NCBI GenBank assembly: GCA_016708905.1
Contig: JADJEV010000003.1
Span: 930,001 to 994,000, forward strand
Source of the DNA: Candidatus Methylophosphatis roskildensis
GTDB taxonomy: Bacteria > Pseudomonadota > Gammaproteobacteria > Burkholderiales > Rhodocyclaceae
Reading direction: 5' to 3'
Length of the DNA: 64,000 nucleotides
The notes beneath the pieces were generated by a model. The model ran no database searches and was not told the DNA's origin. It saw nothing but the letters and a program-made list of their open reading frames with translations. The translations under genes were made by a program, and so were the position numbers. Of this stretch, positions 35,232-46,300 are shown piece after piece. Numbering within the stretch: the first letter of the stretch is position 1; each line of letters starts with the position of its first letter.

Positions 35232-36635
35232 TCATGACGCCGGCCGCGCTTGCGCGGCTGCCTCCAGTTGCAGGGCGTCGGCAAGTTCGGCCACGCGGTC
35301 TTCCCGCCCGGGGCGGTCGGCGTAGCCTGCACCAGCCAGGCTCGACCACTCGGGATGTGCCCGCGCACGGACGATCGCTTCGGGAAGCGGCCGCTCGCGC
35401 CAGCGGCGCACCTCCGGATTGTCCAGCTCGATCGGCGTCAGCGCGGCGTGCCCGCGCCCTTCGAGCGCGCGCAGCAGTGACTGCTGCCGCGTCGCTAACA
35501 CGCGCGTGACGGCGTCATCCACGGTCAGCTCGCGCTGACCGGTCAACATCCCGGCGAGTCGCCCGCCAAGCTGCTGGACGGCCTGCGCCGCGCCGCCGGC
35601 CAGCGCGCCGAGGGCCGCCGCGGCGCCCAGTGTCAGGCCGCCGGTCATCAGGTCGATGCCGACACCGACCGCCGCGCCTGCGGCTGCGCCCTTGCCCAGC
35701 TTGATGCCGAGCGTGCGCGCGATCTCGGCACTGAACAGATCCTGCTCCCAGCGTCCGTCGAGCAGCGGAAGCTCCGCCGTACGCACGTCGTCGGGCCCGA
35801 ATCGGTACAGACGCAACAGCTCGTCGACGCAGGCCTGCTCGCGACGGCGCAAGTCCTCGCGCAGCCGCGCGATGGCGCGAGTGATCTCCTCTTGCGGGCC
35901 GTTGGCCACACTGCGCCGGGTGGCTGCGACATCGACCAACAGGTCGGCCACCAGCCGCGCCGCCGAGGCACGCCGCCGCTGCGCCTCGCGCTCGTGCGCG
36001 GTGATCAGCCGTTCGAGCCGTGCGCGCTGCGCATGTATCAGTGTGGCCAGGCTTTCGTAGAGCCGGCGTTCGCCGCCCTGTTCCGGCAACACGGTGTCGA
36101 AGTGCACCTGCGCGTGCAGCCCCAGGCGCGCCAGCGCCTCGCGCCAGGCAGCCTCGCGCGATTCCGGCCGGGCGACGAAGTTCAGCACCGGCAGCAGCGG
36201 CCGGGCGCAGGCCGCGAGAATCGTCAACTCGTCGCGATGCTTGGCGAGCACCGGGTCGCGCACATCGACCACGAAAAACGCGGCGTCGCTGGCGAGTAAC
36301 TGGCGCAGCACCTTGGCCTCCTGCTCGAAGCGACCGCGCGCCTCGGCACTGGCGAGAAAGCGCTCGACGCGCTCCGGCCCGTCGAGGCGTTCGCCGGGCA
36401 GTTGCAGTCCCTCGATGTACTCGAGCAGCGCAATGGCGTCCTCCATCCCGGGCGTGTCGAAGAGCTGCACCAGCGCCTCGCCGTCGACCAGCAGGCTGGC
36501 ACCCTCGACGTGGCGCGTCGTGCCTGGCCGGGTGGAGACATCGCCGAATCCGGCGTCGCGCAGCAGCGTACGGATCAGCGAGGTCTTGCCGGTGTTGGTG
36601 TGGCCCACCACCGCGATGCGCAGCGTATCAGTCAT
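35232..36635 (-). CDS. DUF3482 GTPase
   Basis: A 467-residue protein with a Ras-like GTPase domain at its start: P-loop GHTNTGKTS (residues 11-19), a Thr-rich switch (STRPGTTRHVEG) and DTPG at 60-63. The usual NKxD specificity motif is not obvious (LNFVARPES stands near the place). The DUF3482 part follows, with long Arg-rich helices and a Gly/Ala-rich hydrophobic hairpin (GAAVGVGIDLMTGGLTLGAAAALGALAGG, about 325-355) able to touch membrane. It overlaps the DUF2868 gene by eight bases and the two are a recurring pair in proteobacteria; their shared role is unknown. The GTP-dependent membrane action is inference. Confidence 0.8.
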   Translation of the reverse strand: MTDTLRIAVVGHTNTGKTSLIRTLLRDAGFGDVSTRPGTTRHVEGASLLVDGEALVQLFDTPGMEDAIALLEYIEGLQLPGERLDGPERVERFLASAEARGRFEQEAKVLRQLLASDAAFFVVDVRDPVLAKHRDELTILAACARPLLPVLNFVARPESREAAWREALARLGLHAQVHFDTVLPEQGGERRLYESLATLIHAQRARLERLITAHEREAQRRRASAARLVADLLVDVAATRRSVANGPQEEITRAIARLREDLRRREQACVDELLRLYRFGPDDVRTAELPLLDGRWEQDLFSAEIARTLGIKLGKGAAAGAAVGVGIDLMTGGLTLGAAAALGALAGGAAQAVQQLGGRLAGMLTGQRELTVDDAVTRVLATRQQSLLRALEGRGHAALTPIELDNPEVRRWRERPLPEAIVRARAHPEWSSLAGAGYADRPGREDRVAELADALQLEAAAQARPAS

Positions 36636-38073
36636 CGCCGGCTTCCAGCCACGCCAGGCACTCCGTCAGCCCGCTCGAGACCGAATCCGCAGACACTCCC
36701 GCTTCGAGCAGTCCCTCGCGCCAGTGCGCGACCCGCTGCGGCTCGGCTGCCGCGGCGGCCGGTGCCGCGAGGCACACGCGAGTGCGATTGGCGTAGCGCG
36801 CCAGCTCGGCGATCAGGGCGAGGCTGCCGCGGTCCGGCGAGAGCCGCGCATCGCACACGATCAGCAGCCGGCGTACCGGCGCCTGCGCGAGCCGGCCGAG
36901 CAGCCGGTTGCGCTGCTCGCGCGATTCGAGCAAGCCGCCGTCGGCCGTGCCGGCTGGCAGCGCCGGTGGCCAGGCGATGTCCTGCCCCAACTCGATGCCG
37001 AGGGCCAGCGCGCCAGCCTCGCCGACCAGCGGCTCGACGGGGTGCCTCAACGCTGGCAGCGACTCCGGCGCAGCATCGCAAACCCCGATGCGCTCGCTCG
37101 CCGGCACGAGGCGCTCGCGCAAGGCGGCGTAGCCCGGCAGATCGAGATCCAGCCTCAGGCCGGCGCGCCCTTTGCGCCACAGCGCCAGGCAGGCCGACCA
37201 CAGCAGCAGGCGTGGCGCAATGCCGTAAGCGACCAGGCCCCCGATCAGCCATCCAGACCACAGGCGCCGAAACGCGTCGGCGTCGGCATGCACCATGCCG
37301 CTGGCGCGCACGGTGTCGCCAGATGGCACGGGAAAACCGAGCTGGGCCGGCAGCCATCCGAGACCGTTTGCGAATTGCACGAATGCCTTCGCCGGCAGGA
37401 TGGTCGTCTCCCAGACGAATTCGTAGCGGCGGGTGGAGAGCATCAGCAGCATCACCGACAGCGCGGTGAGCAGGGCGAGCGCCCATACCCCGTGACTGAT
37501 CGTTCCCAGCCACCAGCGCAGCAGGCGCGCGCGCGCAAGCATGCCGGCGAGCGCGTGCGGCAGCAGCGCGAGTCGCGGGTCGCGGATCATTCGCCTGGAG
37601 GCCCACAGCCAGAGCTGACCGAGCATGCTGCCGGCGCGGTCGCCGCCGGTCGCCGCCCCCGCGACCCACGCGAACAAGGTGAGCAGGTGCACGCCGAGCA
37701 GCCCCCCGATCGCCCAGACGACATTGACCGGCCGCGTCCCGTCGCCAAGAACCGAGACGGCCACGCCGGCACCGGCGAGCACACCGACCAGCGCGAGCCC
37801 CCAGAGCACCTTGCGCGTATGCGCGCCAAATGCCTGGATGCCGGCGTCGAGGCCGTCACGCCGCCCCAGTACCGCCGCGCGCCGCAGCACGCGCGACTCG
37901 AAATCCCCGCCTGCGGCGCGCGCCACGCGCACCGCCTCGCTGTCCTCGAGCGGCCCCTCGTGTTCTTCGCCCAGGCGCAGTGCCTCGGCGAGCCAGCGTG
38001 CCTGCCACGGCTGCCGGATGGCTTCGCTCACACGGGCGCCTGCGTCAATGCGGCGCGCAGGCATACGCGGCAC
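36628..38073 (-). CDS. DUF2868 membrane protein
   Basis: A 481-residue membrane protein, partner of the DUF3482 GTPase. Residues 1-85 are cytoplasmic and charged. Hydrophobic helices follow near 88-110, 118-142, 193-212 and 275-300. The C-terminal 170 residues form a soluble domain with LLIVCDARLSPDRGSLALIAELARYA, which looks like a nucleotide-binding-type alpha/beta core without a clear P-loop. GTG is the first start; an ATG three codons later is equally possible, and neither has a good ribosome site. Start and stop overlap with the GTPase gene, so the two are made together. Confidence 0.75.
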   Translation of the reverse strand: MPRMPARRIDAGARVSEAIRQPWQARWLAEALRLGEEHEGPLEDSEAVRVARAAGGDFESRVLRRAAVLGRRDGLDAGIQAFGAHTRKVLWGLALVGVLAGAGVAVSVLGDGTRPVNVVWAIGGLLGVHLLTLFAWVAGAATGGDRAGSMLGQLWLWASRRMIRDPRLALLPHALAGMLARARLLRWWLGTISHGVWALALLTALSVMLLMLSTRRYEFVWETTILPAKAFVQFANGLGWLPAQLGFPVPSGDTVRASGMVHADADAFRRLWSGWLIGGLVAYGIAPRLLLWSACLALWRKGRAGLRLDLDLPGYAALRERLVPASERIGVCDAAPESLPALRHPVEPLVGEAGALALGIELGQDIAWPPALPAGTADGGLLESREQRNRLLGRLAQAPVRRLLIVCDARLSPDRGSLALIAELARYANRTRVCLAAPAAAAAEPQRVAHWREGLLEAGVSADSVSSGLTECLAWLEAGDD

Positions 38074-38815
38074 GCCGCCTGCGCGTCAGAGATCGCGGCG
38101 CGCGGCAGGTGGCGGAAAGGCGTCGCCGGGCGGGTCGAGCTGTTGTTCATGTTTTCGGCATGCAGGCACGCGGCCCGCCTCGGTCCGACGGTCCGCCCAC
38201 AAGAAAGTCAGGCGACATTCTAACCACGGCCTTGCCTTCCAGTGCGCTGAAACCGCGCGCCGACAACGGCAGGGAAGGGCGCAACCACTTCGGACGAATC
38301 GGCATGCGTGCGCGGAAGTCGCTGGCTTCTTCGACAGGGCGGCCTGAAGAGCCAATATCCATGCGCCTTTCCAGGCACGCATGGCTGCGGTGCCCGAGCC
38401 ACGCGCCTGCTGGCCATGCCATGCCGGAGAACGCCAAGCGGTGCGGCTCCTGGCACTGCCTGGCACCCGACTCGCCGCCCCCTCGAAGCGCTTTCTTCCG
38501 GGGCAGACATGCCTGCCTTGCCGATTCGGCAACCGTTCCCGATTGACACGGCTTAGTCGAGCTGTGCGCCTGGCCCCTGATTACGTGGTGACACGAGTTG
38601 TGCCCGGCACGCGAAGGTCGCAAAATTTGCGTGTCTCGTTCGGGTTTGGCGGCTTGGCTGCTGACGGTTTGGTCCGGTAACAGCGGGGCCGTCTGCCGGA
38701 GGTAGCGATCTGCGGGCCGTGCCAACGCTGTAACCGGCGCATTACGCAAAAGCAGCCGGCGATTCTCCGCCGGCCGATTGGAAATGCCAACGCGGATCTG
38801 ACCAAGGAGGAAGCG
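38074..38815. other. Long intergenic region before cfa
   Basis: About 740 bases between divergent genes. I see no conserved protein in any frame. A small hairpin (GCCGGC at 38755-38760 and 38769-38774) lies about 40 bases before the cfa start. The AAGGAGG at 38803-38809 is the cfa ribosome site. Promoters for both flanking genes are expected here but none is convincing by eye. Part of this may be decayed coding DNA. Confidence 0.4.
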
Positions 38816-39991
38816 GTGGATCGACAGACATTCGACGGCAGCAGCTTTCGCCCCGAAAAGCGCTGGGCGCCTGCTGATCCGCCCGCCGTGCTTGCCGAGC
38901 TTGCGGCGGCAGCGGGCGTGCGGTTCAACGGCGACGCGCCGTGGGACATCCAGGTCCGCGATCCTGCCGTCTATCGGATGCTTCTTACCCGCGGTTCGCT
39001 CGGCTTCGGCGAGGCCTACGTCGACGGCCTGTGGGAATGCGCTCGCCTGGACGAGTTGTTCCATCGACTGCTGAGCATCAATGCAGACGAGACGATCGGC
39101 AACTGGAACCGCCTGCGATTGCTCGGCGAGATCCTCCGTCACGGCCTGTTCAACCTGCAGGCCGGCGATCGTGCCTTCCATGTCGGCGAGCACCACTACG
39201 ACATCGGCAACGACGTGTTCGAGGCCATGCTCGATCCGACGATGAGCTACTCCTGCGCGTACTGGGAGAAGGCGAACAAGCTCGAACAGGCGCAACTGAA
39301 CAAGCTCGACATGATCTGCCGCAAGCTCGACCTGCGTCCTGGCCTGCGACTGCTGGAACTCGGCTGCGGTTGGGGCGGGCTTGCCGGCTTCGCGGCACGC
39401 CGCTACGGCGTCGAAGTGGTCGGCATCACGGTGTCGAGGGAACAGCAGAAACTGGCCAGGGAGCGCACCGTGGGGCTGCCGGTCAGCATCGAACTGCTGG
39501 ACTACCGCGAGGTCCACGGCCAGTTCGACCGGCTGGTTTCCGTCGGCATGTTCGAACATGTCGGACAAAAGAACTACGCCGCCTATTTCGACGTGGTGCG
39601 TCGCGTGCTGAATGACGATGGGCTGTTCCTGCTACATACAATCGGCAATCACGTCAGTACGCCAAAAACGGATGCCTGGATCGACCGGCACATCTTTCCC
39701 AATGGCAAACTGCCGTCGGCCCGCGAGATCGCCAAGGCGCTGGAAGGCAGGATGCTGATCGAGGACTGGCACAATTTCGGTCAGGACTACGACCGCACCC
39801 TGATGGCATGGTGGGAGAATTTCGACCGAGCCTGGCCGAGGCTGGCGGACAAATACGGCGATCGCTTCCGCCGGAAGTGGAAATACTTTCTGATGTGCAG
39901 CGCGGGCTTCTTTCGCTCCCGTCAGGGGCAACTCTGGCAACTCGTTCTGAGCAAGCGCCAGCGGCGGACCGAGTATCGTTCGGTCCGCTAA
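38816..39991 (+). CDS. cfa: Cyclopropane-fatty-acyl-phospholipid synthase
   Basis: A 391-residue SAM-dependent enzyme that adds a methylene bridge to unsaturated acyl chains of membrane phospholipids. The SAM motif LELGCGWGG is at about 180-188; the DPTMSYSCAYW segment before it and the FEHVGQKNY and YFLMCSAGFFRSRQGQLWQLVLSK segments after it are typical of CFA synthases. It uses a GTG start with AAGGAGG six bases before. Its stop codon lies within the 6-bp target duplication of the second IS1634-like copy, so the protein is complete but any downstream transcription or terminator has been displaced. Confidence 0.9.
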   Translation: MDRQTFDGSSFRPEKRWAPADPPAVLAELAAAAGVRFNGDAPWDIQVRDPAVYRMLLTRGSLGFGEAYVDGLWECARLDELFHRLLSINADETIGNWNRLRLLGEILRHGLFNLQAGDRAFHVGEHHYDIGNDVFEAMLDPTMSYSCAYWEKANKLEQAQLNKLDMICRKLDLRPGLRLLELGCGWGGLAGFAARRYGVEVVGITVSREQQKLARERTVGLPVSIELLDYREVHGQFDRLVSVGMFEHVGQKNYAAYFDVVRRVLNDDGLFLLHTIGNHVSTPKTDAWIDRHIFPNGKLPSAREIAKALEGRMLIEDWHNFGQDYDRTLMAWWENFDRAWPRLADKYGDRFRRKWKYFLMCSAGFFRSRQGQLWQLVLSKRQRRTEYRSVR

Positions 39992-40061
39992 ACCGAACTT
40001 TGACAGCCCCCTGAACGTAACACCGCGTCCGCATTAATCTTTATCGATCTGCGGGGTTTGC

Positions 40062-41870
40062 CTACTGGGTACAGGCGGGATTGAGCCCGAGCAGTTTGAA
40101 GGCTTTGGCCTGTATCGGCGTGGGGCGAGTCGTGAGGGTGATCTTGGCCTCGGGGTTGAGCGCGGTGTGGGTGATGTTGTAGGTCAAGGTGCCCAGGTCC
40201 TTGAGCAGTGTCCTGAAGCTGTGCAAAGGCAGTCCATCTTCGGCGAGTTTGCTCGCGTCCTTGGCCTTGGCCTGCTTGGATCGAACGGCCTTGATCACGG
40301 GTGAGGCGCGGCTGGCGCTGGCCTCGTCGAGGTATTCGTCGTCGAACAGCATGGGCTTCAGGCGCGCGCGCATGTGCCACTCGACGTAGTACGCCAGCAT
40401 GCACAGGAACACATGCGCGCGTACGCGCTGCTCGCTGTAGTGGAAGACCGGGCGCACGTTCAGGTCCACCGTCTTCATCGAACGGAAGGCCCGCTCCACC
40501 TGGGCCAGACTCTTGTAGGCGGCCACTGCATCGGGCGCATCGAGCTTGTCCTTGGGCAGGCTGGTGCGAATCACGTACAGCCCGTCCAGCGCGGCCTCGG
40601 CGGCGATGGCCTCGTGCCTGCGGGCCCAGGCCAGGGTCGTGTCGGTGATCGTCAGCGCCAAATGCTTGGCCATGTGGAAGCGCCCGATGACGCGCCCCAC
40701 GCGCAGCGCAATGGCCTGCTCGCCACGCAGCGGGTTGGCGCGCGCTGCGTGGCCGCGGCAATCTTGGCCAGATCGGCCTCGGTGGCTGCCAGCAGTTCCA
40801 GGCGCTTGCGCGCACGCTCCTCGGCCAGCAAGGGGTTGCGGCACACCACCAGCCGCTCATCGGGGAAGTGCTGGCTCGTGAGTTCCAGCAGATTGCGCTC
40901 GTCAAACAGCGAGGGCTGAAACGGCCCATGCTCGGCGGCAAGCTGCGCGATCTGCGGCGCGCGCAAGCTGCTGACCCAGTCCATGCCCTGGGGCTTGGGC
41001 ACCTGCTCGATGCGAGCCGAAGTCAGCATGCCCCGGTCCCCCACCCAGGCGATGCGCTCGATGCCGAAGCGCTCCTTGAGCTTGGTCACCTGAGCCGCCA
41101 CCGTGGCCGGGTCGGCCGTGTTGCCCTTGAACACCTCCACCGAGATCGGACAACCTTCGGCCAGGCCACCAGCCCGAAGACGATCTGTGGATCGTCGCGC
41201 TTGCCATCGCGCGAATGCCCACGCGCGGCCAGCTCGCAACAACGCCCAGTCAGCCAGGTCGAGGTGAGGTCGTACAGCACCAGGGTGCTGCCCCGCAGAT
41301 GCTGGCGCGCCAGCCGCCGCTCAATGTCCCCTTGAGCGTCGTGCAACCAGTCCAGCGCCCGGTACAAGTCATCGGCGCTGCATTGGCCCACCCCAGCACC
41401 CGCCCCAGCGACGAGGTGGCCGTGTCCTCCTGCAGCATGCGGTGCGTGGCCAGCTTGGAGGCCGGCTCGAGCACACGCGCCACCAACATGGCCTGCAACA
41501 CCGGCTGCAGGTCCTGCGGGGCCGAAGCGAACCACACGCTCGAACCCGAGCCACGGGCGGCGCCGAGCACCGCCGCGACATGGCCGTAGGGCAGGCTGCG
41601 CTCGACGCTGAAGACCGACTCGGCACTGCAAATACCGGAAAGACTTCCACTCTCAAATCCGCTCAGGCTGCGCTCGACGCTGAAGACCGACTCGGCACTG
41701 GGCACGGCGACACCGCCGCGCAGCAAAACCTTCAGGCCCTCGATCACATCGGCGGACAGGCAGGACAGGTTGGCCAGGGTGCGCTTGCGCACCTTGCCGT
41801 CGTCTCGGTACGACTCGCGAAGCAGGACCGCGGGGGGCGAGTTGCGGTTGGGAACTGACTCGATCTACAT
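40062..41870 (-). pseudogene. IS1634-family transposase remnant (copy 2)
   Basis: The reading frame is damaged in at least four places. The second codon after the ATG at 41870 is TAG where copy 1 has TAT. The shared -1 frame break recurs. One base is missing near 41164 (copy 1 reads GLVCTAEG) and another near 40741 (in the GCGCGC run before AACCCGCTGCG). A 72-base in-frame duplication adds 24 codons near the N-terminus. The catalytic segments can still be read in different frames. It cannot make active transposase. Confidence 0.9.
41592..41700 (-). repeat. 37-bp direct repeat inside IS1634-like copy 2
   Basis: The 37 bases at 41592-41628 recur exactly at 41664-41700, separated by 35 bases not found in copy 1. 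The resulting 72-base addition encodes a second SAESVFSVERSL in the transposase frame. The 35-base spacer has no source that I can see in this window. Confidence 0.85.
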
Positions 41871-42117
41871 GGACATAGAATATAACCGATTCAGTGGCAA
41901 AAATCAACACAATCTGCCTATATTACATGGGTACATATCGAGGCCATAAAAAGGCCGAAACCCGCATCAATACTGGGCTACGGCCGGATCAGGGGGTCAA
42001 AGTTCGGGCTAAAGCGTCGGCAATTGCATCGGCCGGCCTGGCAGCGAGGGGCCCAATCATGCCGCCAGGTCCGGCGCATCGCGCGCCGCAAATAGTACGA
42101 GCGCTTGTTGTCGGACT

Positions 42118-44625
<2,508 letters not shown>

Positions 44626-45032
44626 ATCGTTCAAGACTCCTCTTCCAACGGACAGCGAAACCTGCGTGGCCCGCAAGGATGCCAGTTGTCGGCCTTCCTG
44701 CCTAGCCCGGATGTTTCACGAGCCGCCCGCTTGACACGACAGATATAGGTCAGATTGCCGCGGCTCGCGGGCGCGAGCGATTTTGCGCGGCACGATCTGT
44801 TGCTCACCTGCCGCCGATTTCCGACGATGATCGATGCTCTGAAACCCGCATGGATACTGGGCCTTGGAGCATCATTCGCAGACGAAGACAGCGCTTCTGA
44901 GCAAGCACGCTGAGCCCGAGTAACGCTCACTCCGCCATTGCCCCGGCGTCGACGAGTCGGTCTTCCGCGAGCACTTTGGCGTAGACTACGTCACCAGTCA
45001 GCTCGCCGGTCGGCGACAGCCCAAGGAGAATC
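44626..45032. other. Divergent promoter region, glgP and NMO-like gene
   Basis: About 400 bases between two divergent genes. A TTGACA at about 44733 lies in plausible position, but no matching -10 is clear. No small gene or RNA was recognised. AAGGAG at the right edge is the ribosome site of the next gene. Confidence 0.4.
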
Positions 45033-46277
45033 ATGAAGTGCGTTCACGACTTTCGCCTGCGTTTCGGAAAGAGGGAACTGGTACCCATCGTCATCGGCGG
45101 AATGGGTGTCGATATCTCCTCTGCCGAATTGGCACTTGAAGCCGCGCGTCTGGGTGGCATTGGCCACATCTCGGACGCGATGGTCCCGACCGTCTCGGAC
45201 CGGCGCTTCAATACCGACTTCGTCAAGGAGAAGGCCAAGATCTACAAGTACAACGTCGCCAACACCGACAAGTCCAAGGTGGTGTTCGATCTCGGCCGGC
45301 TGGCCGAAGCTACGCACATGCACGTCGGCCAGACCATCGAGGCAAAGCACGGCGACGGCCTGATCTTCATCAATTGCATGGAAAAGCTCAGCATGAACGC
45401 GCCGCGGGACACACTTCGCGTGCGACTTTGCGCTGCGCTCGATGCCGGCATCGACGGCATCACCTTGAGCGCTGGGCTGCATCTCGGCTCGTTCGCGTTG
45501 ATGGAGGATCATCCGCGCTTTCGCGACGCGAAGCTGGGCATCATCGTCTCATCGCTGCGCGCGCTGCAGCTCTTTCTGCGCAAGAACGCCAGGCTCGATC
45601 GGTTGCCGGATTACGTGGTGGTCGAAGGACCGCTGGCCGGTGGCCACCTCGGCTTCGGATTGGACTGGGCGAGCTACGATCTGCATACGATCGTCACGGA
45701 AGTTGCACGGTATCTGCATGCCGAACAACTGAACATTCCGCTGATCGCGGCCGGCGGCATCTTCACCGGCAGCGATGCAGTGTCGTTCCTCGATAACGGG
45801 GCCGCGGCAGTGCAGGTCGCAACGCGATTCACGGTGACGCGCGAGGCCGGTTTGCCGGACAAGGTAAAGCAGGAGTACTTCCGTGCGAGCGAGCAGGACA
45901 TCGAGGTCAACAACATCTCGCCGACCGGCTACCCGATGCGCATGCTCAAGGGCAGTCCGGCGATCGGTGCCGGCATTCGCCCCAATTGCGAAGCATACGG
46001 TTACCTGCTGGACGGCAATGGCAACTGCGATTACATCGCCGCCTACAATCGCGAAGTCGCGCTACATCCGACAGCCAAAAAGGTCTCCGTGATGGACAAG
46101 ACCTGTTTGTGCACACACATGCGCAACTTCGACTGCTGGACCTGTGGGCACTATGCCTATCGCCTGAAGGACACTTCTCGCCTGCTTGCCGATGGCAGCT
46201 ACACGGTGCTCAGCGCCGAACATGTCTTTCGCGATTACCAGTTCAGTACCGACCAGCAGATCTGCTTGCCGACCTGA
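45033..46277 (+). CDS. Nitronate monooxygenase-family flavoprotein with C-terminal Cys cluster
   Basis: A 414-residue FMN-dependent TIM-barrel protein of the nitronate monooxygenase / 2-nitropropane dioxygenase group. PIVIGGMGVDISSAELA, the VEGPLAGGHLGFG loop and IPLIAAGGIFTGSDAVSFLDNGAAAVQVATRF are the flavin and phosphate-binding signatures. The last 70 residues add Cys358, Cys360, Cys368 and Cys371 (KTCLCTHMRNFDCWTCGHYAYRL), which ordinary members lack and which could hold a metal or Fe-S centre. Substrate is not known; oxidising nitronates is only the family label. AAGGAG is well placed before the ATG. Confidence 0.78.
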   Translation: MKCVHDFRLRFGKRELVPIVIGGMGVDISSAELALEAARLGGIGHISDAMVPTVSDRRFNTDFVKEKAKIYKYNVANTDKSKVVFDLGRLAEATHMHVGQTIEAKHGDGLIFINCMEKLSMNAPRDTLRVRLCAALDAGIDGITLSAGLHLGSFALMEDHPRFRDAKLGIIVSSLRALQLFLRKNARLDRLPDYVVVEGPLAGGHLGFGLDWASYDLHTIVTEVARYLHAEQLNIPLIAAGGIFTGSDAVSFLDNGAAAVQVATRFTVTREAGLPDKVKQEYFRASEQDIEVNNISPTGYPMRMLKGSPAIGAGIRPNCEAYGYLLDGNGNCDYIAAYNREVALHPTAKKVSVMDKTCLCTHMRNFDCWTCGHYAYRLKDTSRLLADGSYTVLSAEHVFRDYQFSTDQQICLPT

Positions 46278-46300
46278 CGGCATGAGGCCGTGGCGGGGGA

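Larger units (their letters stand above)
39993..42007 (-). mobile_element. IS1634-like element, copy 2 (decayed)
   Basis: The same element as at 22851-24795, inverted, with identical termini and a 6-bp duplication GCTAAA (39987-39992 and 42008-42013). It is 2015 bp, 70 more than copy 1: a 72-bp tandem-type duplication adds length and two one-base losses remove two. Apart from these and a few substitutions the copies are nearly identical, so the transposition was recent. Confidence 0.92.

Noticed and set aside
36094..38223. 709-codon plus-strand open frame opposite the DUF3482/DUF2868 genes
   Set aside because: Low-complexity Arg/Gln-rich translation without domains, antisense to a known gene pair.
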